A stretch of 64,000 bases of DNA from Gnetum montanum (lineage: Eukaryota; Streptophyta; Gnetopsida; Gnetales; Gnetaceae), in contig MNCI01035277.1 of NCBI GenBank assembly GCA_015680685.1, positions 264,919-328,918 of the forward strand. The letters are read 5' to 3'. The notes under the pieces were generated by a model. It had not been told where the DNA came from and searched no databases. It saw nothing but the letters and a program-made list of their open reading frames with translations. Shown one piece after another: positions 1-11,469 of this stretch. A program made the translations under genes and the position numbers. Position 1 is the stretch's first letter, and every line of letters begins with the position of its first letter.

Positions 1-83
1 ATATCGCAGGGTAAGACGCGATATCGCGTACACGATATCGCATGGGATGCGATATCGCAGCACATGCAAGTCGCGTCTCATCA
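1..83 (-). repeat. Right end of a C-family LTR inserted in element A
   Basis: Positions 1-60 carry several GATATCG palindromes and the segment ends in CTCATCA at 83. It is the reverse complement of the start of the C-family LTRs at 2409 and 11470. Directly after it, without a polypurine tract, the protease reading of element A begins. This is therefore the right edge of an insertion (5' LTR of a minus-strand element or a solo LTR) whose remainder lies outside the window. Confidence 0.75.
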
Positions 84-457
84 ATCTCCCTTCACTAAAG
101 TTGAGTAACATCATATTAGAGTTAGTAGATCAATCAATCGTCATTCCACTTGAACAAGTGAAAGATGTAATCATGACCATAAGTGGCTAGTCTTATCCTA
201 CTAATTTCCTAGTTATACATGTGGGAAAGAAAAAGGGAGAATTACCTATAATCATGGAAAGATCATGGCTTAATACTATAGACACTAATCTTGGAATTAG
301 AGACTTATCCTTAGAGAAATTTCTAAGGAGGATGAAGCTGGAATTATCCAAAGACACAGGGTTTCATGTATCACATATAGCGATAATGTGTGCAATTATG
401 TATAGAAAATCTAGACCAAAAAACATGACACCATCACAACATGTAATAGATGTGTAG
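84..457 (+). pseudogene. Element A protease, C-terminal part
   Basis: The retroviral-type aspartic protease would cut the Gag-Pol polyprotein. From position 86 the reading aligns with C1 protease downstream of its DSG site: a leucine-rich start, then SYPTNFLVI, then KGELPIIMERSWL near 226-270, which C1 has as KGDFPIIMERAWL. The active-site part is missing because an LTR (1-83) interrupts the gene just before. There is a stop around 190 and the tail after 330 drifts in frame. The open run 221-457 is only a fragment, not a gene. Confidence 0.75.
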
Positions 458-469
458 AAGACATGTGTG

Positions 470-1697
470 TACAATAATGTTTGTATGCATTATCCACTAT
501 ATAAGAAGGTACCTAGTGGTTGATCACTGAAGAAGAAAAAGTAGAATCTAACATATGCATGAAATCCTTGGACAAAATCAGAAGTGTCTATGTTAAAGAA
601 ATAGATAATTTAGAGGAATTACGACGACAAACACATTACACTAAATTAGTATAAGAGGAATACATTGAATAGTGATTGTTAGAGATACTATAGAAGTACA
701 AACCAAAACCTATAGAACTTAAGGCTCTACTAGATGCACTAGAATATGCTTTCCTAAATAGTATAAAACTGGTAATCATAAATGCAAATATTGACAAGGA
801 ACAAAAGAGAGAATTATTAAAATCAATAAACAAATGGCCAACTGCATTCGCATTGTCCTATGATGAGATCACTGACATTGATTTGCACATCTGTCAACAT
901 CAAATCTATACAGATCCAACCATTAAACCATGTCACCAACCTCAAAGAAGATTAAACCCCAAACTTAAATAAGTTGTCAAACAAGATTTGGAGAAACTAT
1001 TGAAAAAAAGATTTATCTATCGAATTACAAATAGTGAATGGGTTAGCCCATTAGTTACTATTCCAAAGAAAGATGGCAAGTGAAGGATCTATATCGATTT
1101 TTGACTATTAAACATGGTAACATTCAAGGATCATTTTCTTTTATCATTTTTTAACTAAGTCTTGGACACCATTATGGGACACTTGTATTATAGCTTTCTA
1201 GATACGTACAATGGGTATAACCAAATTTGTATGTATCATAAGACTAAGAAAAAACAATGTTTACTAATCCATGAAGGATGTTTGCATACAGGAAAATGCC
1301 CTTTGGCTTATGTAATGCTCCCATCACTTTTCAAATACTTATATGGAGTATCTTCCAAAAATAGATTGACAATGAAGTTGAAGTATTTATGGATGATTTT
1401 TCCATGTATGGGTAAGACTTTAAACAAGCCTTGGACTATTTAGAGAAAGTTCTGAAAAGATACATTAAAACTAATTTGAAGCTCAATTAGTAGAAAAGCT
1501 ACTTAATGGTTGAATATGGAATAGCTCTAGGACATAAAGTATCTCATAAAGGAATAGGGGTAGATCTAGAAAATATTAGAGTCATTCAAAACATCATTCA
1601 GAGGCTACAAACAGTTAAACATGTTAGATCATTTCTTAGACATATAGGATATTATAGAAGATTTATTAAAAACTTTCAAAGATTGCAAAACTACTAG
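470..1697 (+). pseudogene. Element A reverse transcriptase (degraded)
   Basis: Ty3/gypsy reverse transcriptase, which copies element RNA into DNA. The N-terminal part (about 780-960) has DLHICQHQIYTDPTIKP, close to the C1 sequence. The core shows SEWVSPLVTIPKKDGK (about 1035-1080), a DF-LLNM motif, a SFLDTYNGYNQI motif (about 1192-1230) and the catalytic box FMDD near 1390. FMDD replaces the usual YxDD, as in C1 and B. The connection domain at 1506-1697 contains LGHKVSHKGIGVD and RSFLRHIGYYRRFIKNF. More than six in-frame stops make it non-functional. Confidence 0.8.
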
Positions 1698-2408
1698 TTA
1701 AACTAACAAAGAAACATCATTTTAGTGCAGAGAATAATGTGAAAAAGCATTTGTGACCCTAAAATAGAAATTGATCAAGAAACCAATCCTCCAAGTTTTG
1801 GATTACTTCAAGCCTTTTCACATTATGACAGATGCTTCAAACAATGCATTGGAAGCAGTGTTAACTCAACTGGATGATAAAAAAAGCTTATTATATATAC
1901 TATGCCAGTCAAAGCATCACTAGGGAAAAACTCAATTATATCACCACAGAGAAGGAGATTATGGTTTTTGTGTATGTTCTTGAAAAATTCAGATACTATA
2001 TACTTGAGTATCCTATCTATGTCCATATTGATCACAATGTTATTAGGTTTTAAATGAACATACCAATGGTAAGTTTAAGAGTGATAAGATAGCTCATCAT
2101 TTTATAAGAATCGATATTACAATGATTGATAGGAAAGAAACTAAAAATGTCATAACTAATCACCTATCAAGATTAATATGGGAACCTTAGGAAAATGAAG
2201 AACCACTATCAAACCAATTTCCTAATAAATCGTTATTTACAAAGATAACAATCATTGTAGATTTAACAATGAAGTCATGGGTTACTAATTATATGACATA
2301 GTACTACACAAGATCTTCCTGTTAAATCAGATAAAAAACAAAAACAACAGTTTCTCCATAGAGTAAAAAGTTATACAGAAATTAATGGAAACCTCTACAA
2401 AATATGTG
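1698..2408 (+). pseudogene. Element A RNase H and linker to integrase
   Basis: RNase H of the polyprotein, which degrades template RNA. The conserved block around 1896-2035 reads YYASQSITREKLNYITTEKE followed by VYVLEKFRYYI, matching C1 at about 7880-8000. Stops and frameshifts flank it. The linker ends at 2408 in the residues K-I-C; the next residues (A-N-G) continue at 12278, on the far side of element C1. The short ORFs around 2400-2580 on both strands come from the palindromic LTR start and are not genes. Confidence 0.75.
2404..2408. repeat. TSD of element C1, left copy (ATGTG)
   Basis: ATGTG directly precedes the LTR start TGATGAG at 2409 and is repeated exactly at 12273-12277 after the last base of the other LTR. 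Confidence 0.92.
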
Positions 2409-3236
2409 TGATGAGTCGCGATATCGCATCAGACATGATATCGCGTACGCGATATCGAGTCTGCGATATCGCGTTGGCCCTTGCGATATCGCGTACGTGA
2501 TATCGCAGCCTATCGTCAATTCTATAAATAAGAGGTGTCTTTCCCTTGTTTCTTCATCTAGATCTAGACCCTTAGCCAAACTATAGCAATTTTACCATTC
2601 CAGAGTTAGAATAATTTCCATGTTACCGCAGTAGGAGTCTCAAAGTGAATGGATCTTTATTCAAGCAAATTGTACCTGAGCACACATTTGTGTACGAAAG
2701 TAAAGATGAAATTTCTGATAAACCTTGCAGCATGTGGACTAAGCTAAATATGATTTAATTAATGTTAAATATTTAAATTATTTCTTAGATAATTAATCTC
2801 TCTCAACCCTTAACTCTCCTAGTTAAGTGCATTCAGTACAACTGCTTCGAGCACGTGTGTAACACTTGGCAACCCAGTAACGAGTAGCGTTTGGTAATCC
2901 CAGTAGTGTTGCACTGGTTCAGGGTGTGTACGGCAAGTGGGAATGGATACTAATGCTAGGACTATTAGAACTTAGTTGATTAAAGTTAGTCACTTAGTCT
3001 CTTCATCCTTCCTTAGCATAAGGCATTAAAAAGATAAAAGACATAAAAATCATACATCTTAGGCTTACTTAACCATACAACCATGGCAATACAAGTAAGT
3101 TTGGGCAGATAACGATTGATTAACCATAAGTTTTTCATTAGGACACGTAAGCACTTAGTCCTTGGAGTTCGATTGGATCGCGCGTGAGATGCTCATATTT
3201 GTATGGTTGAGTGTAGGGGTACCTCGCCACTCATCA
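2409..3236 (+). repeat. C1 5' LTR
   Basis: Starts TGATGAGT and ends ACTCATCA, a perfect 8-base inverted pair. The U3 start (2417-2510) is a cluster of GATATCG palindromes. A TATA box, CTATAAATAAG, lies near 2522. The primer site follows at once. The copy at 11470-12272 is colinear, apart from a loss of about 30 bases in the palindrome cluster. Confidence 0.93.
2519..2532 (+). promoter_or_regulatory. TATA box of C1 5' LTR
   Basis: TTCTATAAATAAGAG lies about 110 bases into the LTR and is unchanged in the 3' LTR (about 11555). This is a suitable position for the U3 promoter driving genomic RNA. Activity is inferred from sequence only. Confidence 0.6.
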
Positions 3237-3237
3237 T

Positions 3238-3255
3238 TGGCACCGTTGTCGGGGA
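3238..3255 (+). other. C1 primer binding site (tRNA-Asp type)
   Basis: TGGCACCGTTGTCGGGGA begins two bases after the LTR. It matches the TGGCGCCGTTGCCGGGGA primer site of Athila/Calypso-type elements, complementary to the 3' end of tRNA-Asp, with two C-to-T or C-to-A-type changes. Element B has the same site in reverse at 52877-52894. Confidence 0.8.
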
Positions 3256-3349
3256 CTTAGTTGTTTGTGCGCTACGTAGAACATAGGAAATCATTCACAT
3301 CGTTGAGAGCTAGAACGAACCCTTAGGGTTGATCAAAAAAAATAACATA

Positions 3350-5365
3350 ATGGTAAACAACACATCGAACAAGACTAAAATGTCTTCTTCCTCGAACAAA
3401 AGCACTTCACCATCTCGGAATAACATAAGAGACAGTCGACGGCACAACACACATAACCAAAATTCGCCAGTTCCTCAAACATTTAGTGTGGTATATATTC
3501 ATCATGATGAATATATACCTGACTTTACCATTGTCTTCCATCAAGACGAACAACTACATTGGAGAGACTTGGAGGGTAACATAGTGTTGCCTCCAGACAG
3601 AGCAGCCCCCAACATGCTTCTTTGTGCCCTTGCACGAATTGGCATGTCATAATTATATGCTAAATATGTTGCATGTGATTACAACTCAAGGGACTACCAT
3701 CCCATAGAAGTGCAACATCAATGGGACTTGCGACAGGAGAGTTACCACACATTGTTGAAGGGCAAAGGACCCCATAATGCTTCACCCATCATAAGTGAAA
3801 TCAAGGGTGGTGGACCTATTTCAATAGGTTCTCCACAAAATGATGTTCCCCCTCCTAACGATGGTGAGGAGGTGGTTTATCAGAACCTTCACTCCATGAT
3901 ACATAACCCTGGTTCTGATCCCCATGAACACCAAGTGTTCAACGAGGGAACACAAACACAAGATAAGGACAGGCATTCTGATCATCATCACGATCGGGGT
4001 CAAGATCACCGAAGAGAAGGTAGGAAACATCGTTATGGAAATGGTTCTCCTTCTTATTCACCTTCATCATCACATTCACCCTCTCCTTCAACATCAGGAC
4101 GCAATCATAAGGAACCTCATCGTGAGGATAAGGGTAAGCAAAATGAGAAACCTCAACGAGAGAGTCGAGAGCAAGGACGAGGGTACTCTAGAGAATCAAG
4201 GCATGGAAGAATGGAAAGTAGGGAACCTCGTAGACATCATAGATGCCATGAATGAAATGACCATGAAGATCCCCGACTTACAACCTGAAGCATGTTAGAC
4301 ATTACGGAGGCCTTTAGAATACCTACAAGGCACCAAAAAGATAGCAGGATCAAGAGATTAGACATGAATAACATCCCACAATTTGAGGGGGGATACAACG
4401 CTAATCCTCAGAACCATTTACAAGCATTTTATGATGCTTACGCCTTGCAGAACATTAAGAATGAGTGGCAAAAATTAAAGTTGTTCCCAAGGACACTAAT
4501 AAAAGAAGTGGAAAGCTGGTATCGGTCCTTAGAATTAGAATCCATTCAAAGGTGGAGTACGATGCTAGAAATATTTAACAATAACTATCAAACATACTCC
4601 TAGGTGTCCAACCTACCAAAGAAAATCCAAGGATGAAAGCAGGGAACTCATGAACCATTGGATGCTACCATGGATCGATACTATACACTGTTACATCATT
4701 GCCCGGGCCATGGTTACTCGTAGCCGGATCAACTACGCCATCTTGTAGATGGACTTAGGTACGAAACCAGGAGAATCCTTGGGATGTATGCCCAAGGGAG
4801 ACTATCAGAGCTTAGGTCCCATCAGATCCATAGATTGTTGGAGCAAGTAGCTAAGGAAGAAGGAGAGCTATGAAAGAGAGAAAGTGCGGAAGAGTACAAC
4901 CACAATCCTTTCCTCTGAAAAAGGGGAGTAAGATTCTGTGAGGAGAAGGATGAGTCACCACTCAAAGAGATGGTGAATATGAAAACCTTGCCGCTTCAGA
5001 AATTAACAAAGGAAGTGTCAACAAAGGTAGATCAAATGTGGGACTCCTTAGATAGTAGATTTCAAACCATTCTAAAAATCGTAGAGGAGTCTAAGGAGCG
5101 AGGTAGTGATTATGATAAAAAGAAGAAGAGGGATTTGGACCATGCACGTAACAAAGGTAAGGGTAAAATGGCTATCACTAAAGAAGTTGTGGATTCAAAT
5201 ACAAACAATGATGGTGGATGTGATATATGCCAATATGACCATCCTAAGGGATGTTGCCCGATAATCTCACATCTGCAAGAGTCTGGGATGTATGCACTTA
5301 ACCCACGACTTAACAAACGACAAGCACCTTGTGGGTTACCTTATCCCCAAGGTAACCCGAGGTAG
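3350..5365 (+). pseudogene. C1 gag
   Basis: Structural Gag polyprotein of the virus-like particle. ATG at 3350 opens a Ser/Thr/Asn-rich N terminus. A second stretch (3710-4255) is rich in His, Arg, Ser and Pro. The capsid region (4292-4603) has FEGGYNANPQNHLQAFYDAY and then W-Y-R-S-L-E-L-ESIQRW, the usual Ty3 Gag pattern. Around 5218-5258 a zinc knuckle reads CDICQYDHPKGCC, spaced C-X2-C-X3-H-X4-C like Athila/Calypso Gags rather than the standard C-X2-C-X4-H-X4-C. Stops after 3650, near 4253, at 4602 and around 4635, 4720 and 4870 break it. Confidence 0.85.
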
Positions 5366-6415
5366 TTCCACCAATCGTTAACATATTATCCAAGTGGAAA
5401 TCCATCACAACCTATTAAGAAATACCAGCAGTGGCAATACCCACAGTCATGAGGGATGCCACCACCAAGGCAACAATACCTTTACCGGAAACTGGATCCA
5501 TATGACTATTACATGCAGCAGCCAGTTTCTCCAAGTGACTCTGTTGGTCATGGGACCCCAAAACGTCACTACCAAGCTTGGGAGTACTATAGGACTCCTT
5601 CTCCTGGGAGAGACACACCACATGCATACCAGCCTCCAAATCCATCCACGACTCTTACACCAATAGCTCCACTACCACTCGTTCCAACAATGCAAGGGGT
5701 ATTCCCCACTCAATCGCAACAACCCAATGTCAAGAGGGCTTCAAATCCTCAACCCACAGTTGGTTTTGACAATCTTATGCTGAAAAGATCTTTCTTCAGA
5801 ACCAACAATCCAACTAAGCCCTCACCATCACAAGCGGTTGAACATCTAAACACCTCCATACCAAATAAGGTTTCGGGACCTTCTTCAACCCAAACATTGA
5901 ACTTAACGTACAAAGTTATGTTAACACATGTTGTTAATGACTGGATTAAGGTGGGCCACCTTCCTATGAAATTCTCTAATCCTGGAAGTCCTCTAATCTA
6001 TCTCCAAGTCACTGGGAATGAGCCATGTAAAGCACTTCTAGACTCAGGTTCTGGAGTCAACCTAATATCACAGGAGATGTACAAAGCCTGGAACCTACCT
6101 CCACTAAGGAAGAGTAAAATTTGACTAGAGCTAGCTAACCAGTCTATCACTATCCCCTTAGGACTAGTGGAGGACATCGTTACCACTATGTGTGGTTGGT
6201 CATATCCAGCTGATTTTCTAGTGATACAAGTAAACAAAGGTAAGGGGGACTTCCCAATAATAATGGAAAGAGCATGGCTAAGTACTATAGATGCATGCCT
6301 AGGAATCTGTGATCTTTCCCTAGAAATATCTAAGAAGAACACTTTTGGAAAGATGAAGAAGAAGAAAGTACCATGCATCGCATACAGTGATACAAGGTGC
6401 CATTGCGTGCAGAAA
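5366..6415 (+). pseudogene. C1 Gag-Pol linker and aspartic protease
   Basis: A Pro/Gln/Tyr-rich linker (5456-5860) leads into the protease. The active-site triplet DSG is at 6041-6049 in the context LLDSGSGVNLIS. A stop at about 6122 interrupts, and the domain continues with WSYPADFLVIQV and KGDFPIIMERAWLSTID to about 6415. This is the retroviral pepsin-like fold that cleaves the polyprotein as a dimer. The catalytic Asp is still present, unlike in B, where the triplet reads DSS. Confidence 0.85.
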
Positions 6416-6419
6416 TAAT

Positions 6420-7735
6420 GGGTTATGCAAAGTTTAGCATTGCCTGCATGCAATCGGTGTGCACAAGAAATTAATATACAAATATGCCTGTATGCAGCAG
6501 CCATAAGACAAGAGGACACCCAGTGGCTGATGGCTGATCAAGAGAACAACTCGATAACATGCATGGAATTAGCTAAGGGAATAACTAGTGCTTACATTGG
6601 AAGCATAGACACACTTGAGCAAGTCCGTTGCCAACTTCCAAACCTTAGCTTCGAAAACATCAACTAGGGGAAGTTGGAAATTCTTGAGGGATTTAAACAA
6701 GAGCCCCTTGATTTGAAACCATTTCCCACAGGTCTGGAGTATATGACCCTTGCAAATGGAAAATCGGTGATCATCAACACAAAACTTGTTCCCAAACAAA
6801 AAGAAAGACTAATGAAAGTGATAAAAAAGTGGTTAAAATCATTTGCTTGGTCATACCCCAAGTTAACTGGAATAGACCCTAGGATATGCCAGCATAGGAT
6901 TTACACAGACCCCTTCATGAAACCTCGAAAATAACCATAGAGGCAATTGAACCCAAAATTGAAACAAATAGTAAAGAAGAGATAGAACAACTTATTAAGG
7001 TGGGGTTCATATATCCCATTGCTGATAGTGAATGGATTAGTCCTCTGGTGATCGTGCCTAAGAAGGGAGGAAAATGGAGGGTGTGTATAGATTTTAGGCT
7101 GCTAAACATGGCAACATTCAAGGATCATTTCCCATTGCCATTCATTGACCAAGTCTTAGACACTAGGCATCGCTATTATAGTTTTCTAGATGGGTATAGT
7201 GGATATAAACAAATACGAATAGCACTAGAAGATTAAGCCAAAACAATGTTCACCAATCCTTGGGGAACGTTTGCATATAAACAAATGTCATTTGGCTTGT
7301 GCAATGCTCCTGCCATGTTTCAACGTTTAGTTTTGAGCATATTCCAACAGCAAATAGGAAACGAAGTAGAAGTCTTCATGGATGACTTCTCCACTTATGG
7401 AACAAGCTTTGATCAAGCCCTAGACTGATTAGAGCAAGTGCTAAAACGATGTGTAGAAACCAACTTAAGGATCAACTGGCAGAAAAGCCATCTGATGGTC
7501 TAAGAGGTCATAGTACTTGGGCATAAGATTTCACATTCAAGAATAGAGGTAGACCCAGAGAAAGTTAGAATCATCCAAGGAATCACCCGACAACCAGAAA
7601 CTATGAAAGACATTCGGTCATTCCTTGGACACACTAGCTACTATAGGAGATTCCTTGAGAACTTCTCCAAGATTGCCAAACCATTGGTAGAACTAACGAA
7701 GAAGGATGCACCATTTGAATGGACCAAGGAATGTG
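6420..7735 (+). pseudogene. C1 reverse transcriptase
   Basis: Ty3/gypsy RT. An N-terminal linker (6425-6934) contains ICQHRIYTDPFMKP. The palm shows SEWISPLVIVPKKGGKWRVC (about 7028-7087), DFRLLNMATFKDHFPLPFID, SFLDGYSGYKQI and FGLCNAPAMFQR. The catalytic box FMDD is at 7375-7386. The connection part (7500-7735) carries LGHKISHSRIEVD and RSFLGHTSYYRRFLENFSKIAKP. Stops near 6932, 7234, 7426, 7501 and 7737 separate the blocks, which all lie on the + strand in the right order. Confidence 0.88.
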
Positions 7736-8400
7736 AATGAGCATTCCAAACTTTGAAACAAAGGCTTGTAGAAACTTCCATTCTACAAGCCCCTGACTGG
7801 TCCAGACCGTTCCATATAATGACTAATCCAATTATTCTTTAGGAGCTGTACTTACACAGTTAGATGACCAAAAATGTCCTTATTACATCCACTGTGTAGG
7901 TAAGAGTATCGCCGGTGCACAACTTAACTACACAACTACTGAAAAAGAATTAATGGTTGTAGTGTTTGCACTAGATAAGTTTAAGCACTATGTGTTAGGC
8001 TATAAAGTGTACATTCATACGGACCATAGTGCAATCAAGATCCTCATGAACAAGCCAACGATTAGCCCTCATATTATACGTTGGCTAGTAATCCTACAGG
8101 AGTTCGATCTAATGATGAAAGATTGAAAGGGCACCGAGAACGTAGTTGCAGATCACTTATCTCAGTTGCACTGAGACAACAAAGAGGATGAATACGCCAT
8201 ATCCGATCATTTTCCAGATGAAGCCCTCTTTTCCAGTGTAGTGAATAACCAACCCATGGGAATGAATTGGTATAGTAGCATTCTCACCTATCTCCTTTTC
8301 CAAAAAACACCACAGGAGCTAGACTTTAGGAAGAAACAACAGTTTCTTCACAAAGCTAACTACTTCATGGAGATCAATGAAAAACTTTACAAAGTTTGTC
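7736..8400 (+). pseudogene. C1 RNase H and linker
   Basis: RNase H domain of the polyprotein. AFQTLKQRLVETSILQAPDW near 7740-7800 is the standard entry to the domain. NYTTTEKELMVVVFALDKFK and HTDHSAIK follow around 7925-8040. One or two frameshifts near 7825-7860 split the catalytic region. ADHLSQL near 8150-8170 is the usual end. The linker after it aligns with element A up to the C1 insertion point (about 8396). Confidence 0.8.
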
Positions 8401-9523
8401 CTGATGGCTTAGTTCGATAGTGTGTGCCCGATATGAGCCAATTAAGAGTTCTCCAAGATGCTCATGAGGGCCCTTGTGGGGGTCACTATGCAAGGAGACG
8501 AATTACTATTAAGATCTTACTTGCAGGATATTATTGGCCAACACTATTTTAGGACACCCATCAATTTGTCCAATCCTATGAACGTTGTCAATGTGATGGA
8601 GGAATGACTGTTAGAATGGAGGGTCTGCAATAATGGATTCAACCTTTGGAACCCTTTGACATTTTGGGAATAGATTTTATGGGGCCCATTACATCGATGT
8701 CTAATGAAAAATCTTATATCATTGTTGTTGTTGACTATCTAATGAAATGGGCTGAAGCAGCTACTGTAACAGACTACACATTGTCTACAGTTGCACAATT
8801 TGTACAACAACAAGTCATAAATAGGTTTGTTGTGCTGCATGCACTTATTTCGGATAATGGAACACACTTCACGAGTGCAATCTTTCGAAAGTTGATGCAA
8901 CACTTAGGGGTTGAACATAAATTGACTACACCTTATCACCCCCAAGCTAATGGCCAAGTCGAGGTCACTAATCAAGATATTACTAAAATATTAACAAGGA
9001 TAATTAGCAAATATAGGCGAGACTGGAGCACTAAGCTGAACGATGCTCTCCGGGCATACTACTCCACTTGGAAACTCCCTACAGGCTACTCTCCCTATGA
9101 GTTAGTATACAGAAAACTTCCAAAGCTTCCAATACAAATCAAGCTCCATACGCTATCCATGGCATGTGACCTCCACCTTGACCTTGATCTAGCACAAAAA
9201 CAAATATTGGCAACTCTAAATGTGCTAGACGAAAATCAATTGGTTGCCCTATCATCAAATGAGTTGCACAAGGCACATAACAAACAACATCATGACTTAA
9301 AAATTCAAAAGGTTAAGTACTGACCAAGAGATAAGGTCTTTTACTAGAACCCCACACATGTGCCCCAACGCACAAGATTTCAAACTTTGTGGAAAGGGCC
9401 TTATATCATTCACACAACCTTTCCCTTGGGAGCCATGACCATATACAAACCTGAAAGCCCTGATAAGAGATTATTGGTCAATTTGCAACAAATCAAACCC
9501 TTCCATGAACTTTGAATAGTTGG
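8401..9523 (+). pseudogene. C1 integrase
   Basis: DDE integrase, which joins element DNA to the genome. The HHCC zinc region (8440-8610) has DAHEGPCGGHYA and YERCQ-CDGG. The catalytic triad is complete: Asp at 8673-8675 (GIDFMG), Asp at 8853-8855 (SDNGTHF) and Glu at 8961-8963 (QVEVTNQD), i.e. D-X59-D-X35-E. The longest open frame is 8646-9323. The C-terminal part to about 9515 (GPYIIHT, VNLQQIKPFHEL) lies beyond a stop at 9321. It is the best-preserved catalytic domain in the window, but stops at 8527-8570 and 8632 disconnect it from the zinc region. Confidence 0.9.
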
Positions 9524-11458
9524 TGCACATAATACCTCTGAGAGAGGATGACCTCGCTCATTATTCCAGATCTCCTCCTTTCAATTTAGTCATGGGGGAG
9601 ATGGCCGCCTATGTTGATCAATCAAGGCCCTCAGATCCTTTTACATTTTTGTTTTACAAATTTCTTTAACTTTTCTTGTTTTTGTTTTGCAAAATTGTTC
9701 ATAATTCGTTTATTTGTGTGTTTATTTTTTTTGTTTTGTTAAGGTTTATCACTTAATAAGTGCTCCAAAGATGGTATGAACTGTATTCCATTGATTTCTA
9801 ATGTTTGGTTTTACCTTTGAGTTATGATGTTGATACTAATATATGGTTCTTTTTGATATAGCAGGCAATGAGTCCACTTTATCCATACATCCATGTATTT
9901 CTATGGTCTATCCTAGCTTGGAACTTTACAATCCCTTTCCTTAAATAAGAACTATTAACAAATCGGTGATTGGGTAGTTCTCAAACTAAGAAAGGACTCA
10001 AGGACTGAAAGGGTGTGACTTCAAGGAAACTTGATGCATCTTTGTTGGCCATTCTCTTGGGTGCTTGGATGTTTTCTTCTTGATTTTTCCTTACCATTCT
10101 GATGTTGCTCCATTATCGGGAAGCTGAGCTAATAAAACTAAATAAGTCTTTGCATGGTATGGTTCTCACGCAAAACATAAAAAAATAGTGAGAATTCAAA
10201 GCATACCCCTTAGAAAAAATAATCATCTAGGCTACAAGCACTAGTTATGGAACTAAAATAAACATGTTCCCTCTAACTAAGGCCCTTCTTGCTTCCTACC
10301 TTCTCCTCTTTCATTTCTTCAGAATGGTGGTGACTCTTTGGTGGAGGCATTCATGTTACTTCAGGTGGATGGATTGGCCAAATGTATTAATGCGAAGTCA
10401 CTAGATGTGGTTTTTTATGCTAGATTTGGAATGAGATCTACTAAGTCACATTAAATATTAATACATAAGGGGTTGTACACCACCTTGCTCTTGAGACTCC
10501 ATTCCATCCTCTTCTTGCCATCCTTCTTTCTCAAATTTTCACCTCATTGCTGGTTGTATCAATAGTCCATATTTTGGTTGATGCATTATTTTATTTTTGG
10601 TAAACTCTTCTGGTTAAGACTTTAACTCTTGCTTCCAACTGACATTTCTAGAGCCTATGGACTCTTTGAATGTGGGATTTTTAGGGCATTAATGACATGA
10701 GCCTACTTTGGGGAGGACCCACTGACATTCCTATTTGGTGCATCCATTAATTTCTTTCCCTTAAATATTTTAGCAATCACCATTTATTTTATTCATCTCC
10801 ATATTTGACATCCATTTTATCAGTATTTCCATTTTTTCTTTTTCTCCATCTTTCTTATTCCTTATCTTTTTCCATTCTCTCTCTATCGGAGGTTTGCTCT
10901 CAGTCATGGGGGTCCTGGTCCAATTTTTTCGATTTTCTCCTAACCCCTACACCTTGGGTAGTCACCAATATTGTATCTCCAGATCCACATTAGCCATATC
11001 ACAACAATGGGCTTTACATCAAGGCAAGGTATCAACTACATTGTGATTCATTTACCCTTGCTAATTTAAGATTGTGTTGTGTGTGTAGATGGCAATCATA
11101 TAACAATGGATTGGATCTGGAGAGAACACTTAGAATGGACTAGTGTTGAAGCAGTTATGTAAGGAACAAGATTGATGAGGTGCTTATGGATGAACAATGA
11201 AAAGCGCAATCTTAGCATCGACAACAACATACTTATTCTTTTCTCTCTCTCTTCTCTCTTCTCTCTCAGCTACTAAATAAGGCTAGATGTCAAATCTGTA
11301 TAGTGTTCACTCTTTTTGTCATGAACACTAAATTTTGTCATGTATTGTAATGATGATCTATTCACATGTCACCCCATCTACCATTAGTGTCATTCAAGTT
11401 AATAATCCCATACCTTTCCAATATTTTGTAAGGAACTCGAGGATGAGTTTTCATTCAG
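9524..11458 (+). other. C1 non-coding 3' region
   Basis: About 1.9 kb between integrase and 3' LTR with no supportable ORF. It holds PPT-like motifs TAGTCATGGGGGAG (9587-9600) and CAGTCATGGGGGTC (10901-10914), T-rich tracts (9650-9740) and a CT-repeat near 11240-11268. Parts (about 9880-10260) resemble the reverse complement of the B 3' region near 18200-18600. In A and B this interval also holds ORF-X, which is missing here. Confidence 0.7.
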
Positions 11459-11469
11459 TCATGGAGGTA
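11459..11469 (+). other. C1 polypurine tract (degraded)
   Basis: ATGGAGGTA lies directly before the 3' LTR. Elements D (TCATGGGGGTA) and A (CATAGGGGTA) have purer versions at the same place, so this is the plus-strand primer with changes. Confidence 0.65.

Noticed and set aside
5998-6519. 173-codon minus ORF
   Set aside because: Antisense of the C1 protease, which is supported by its motifs on the + strand.
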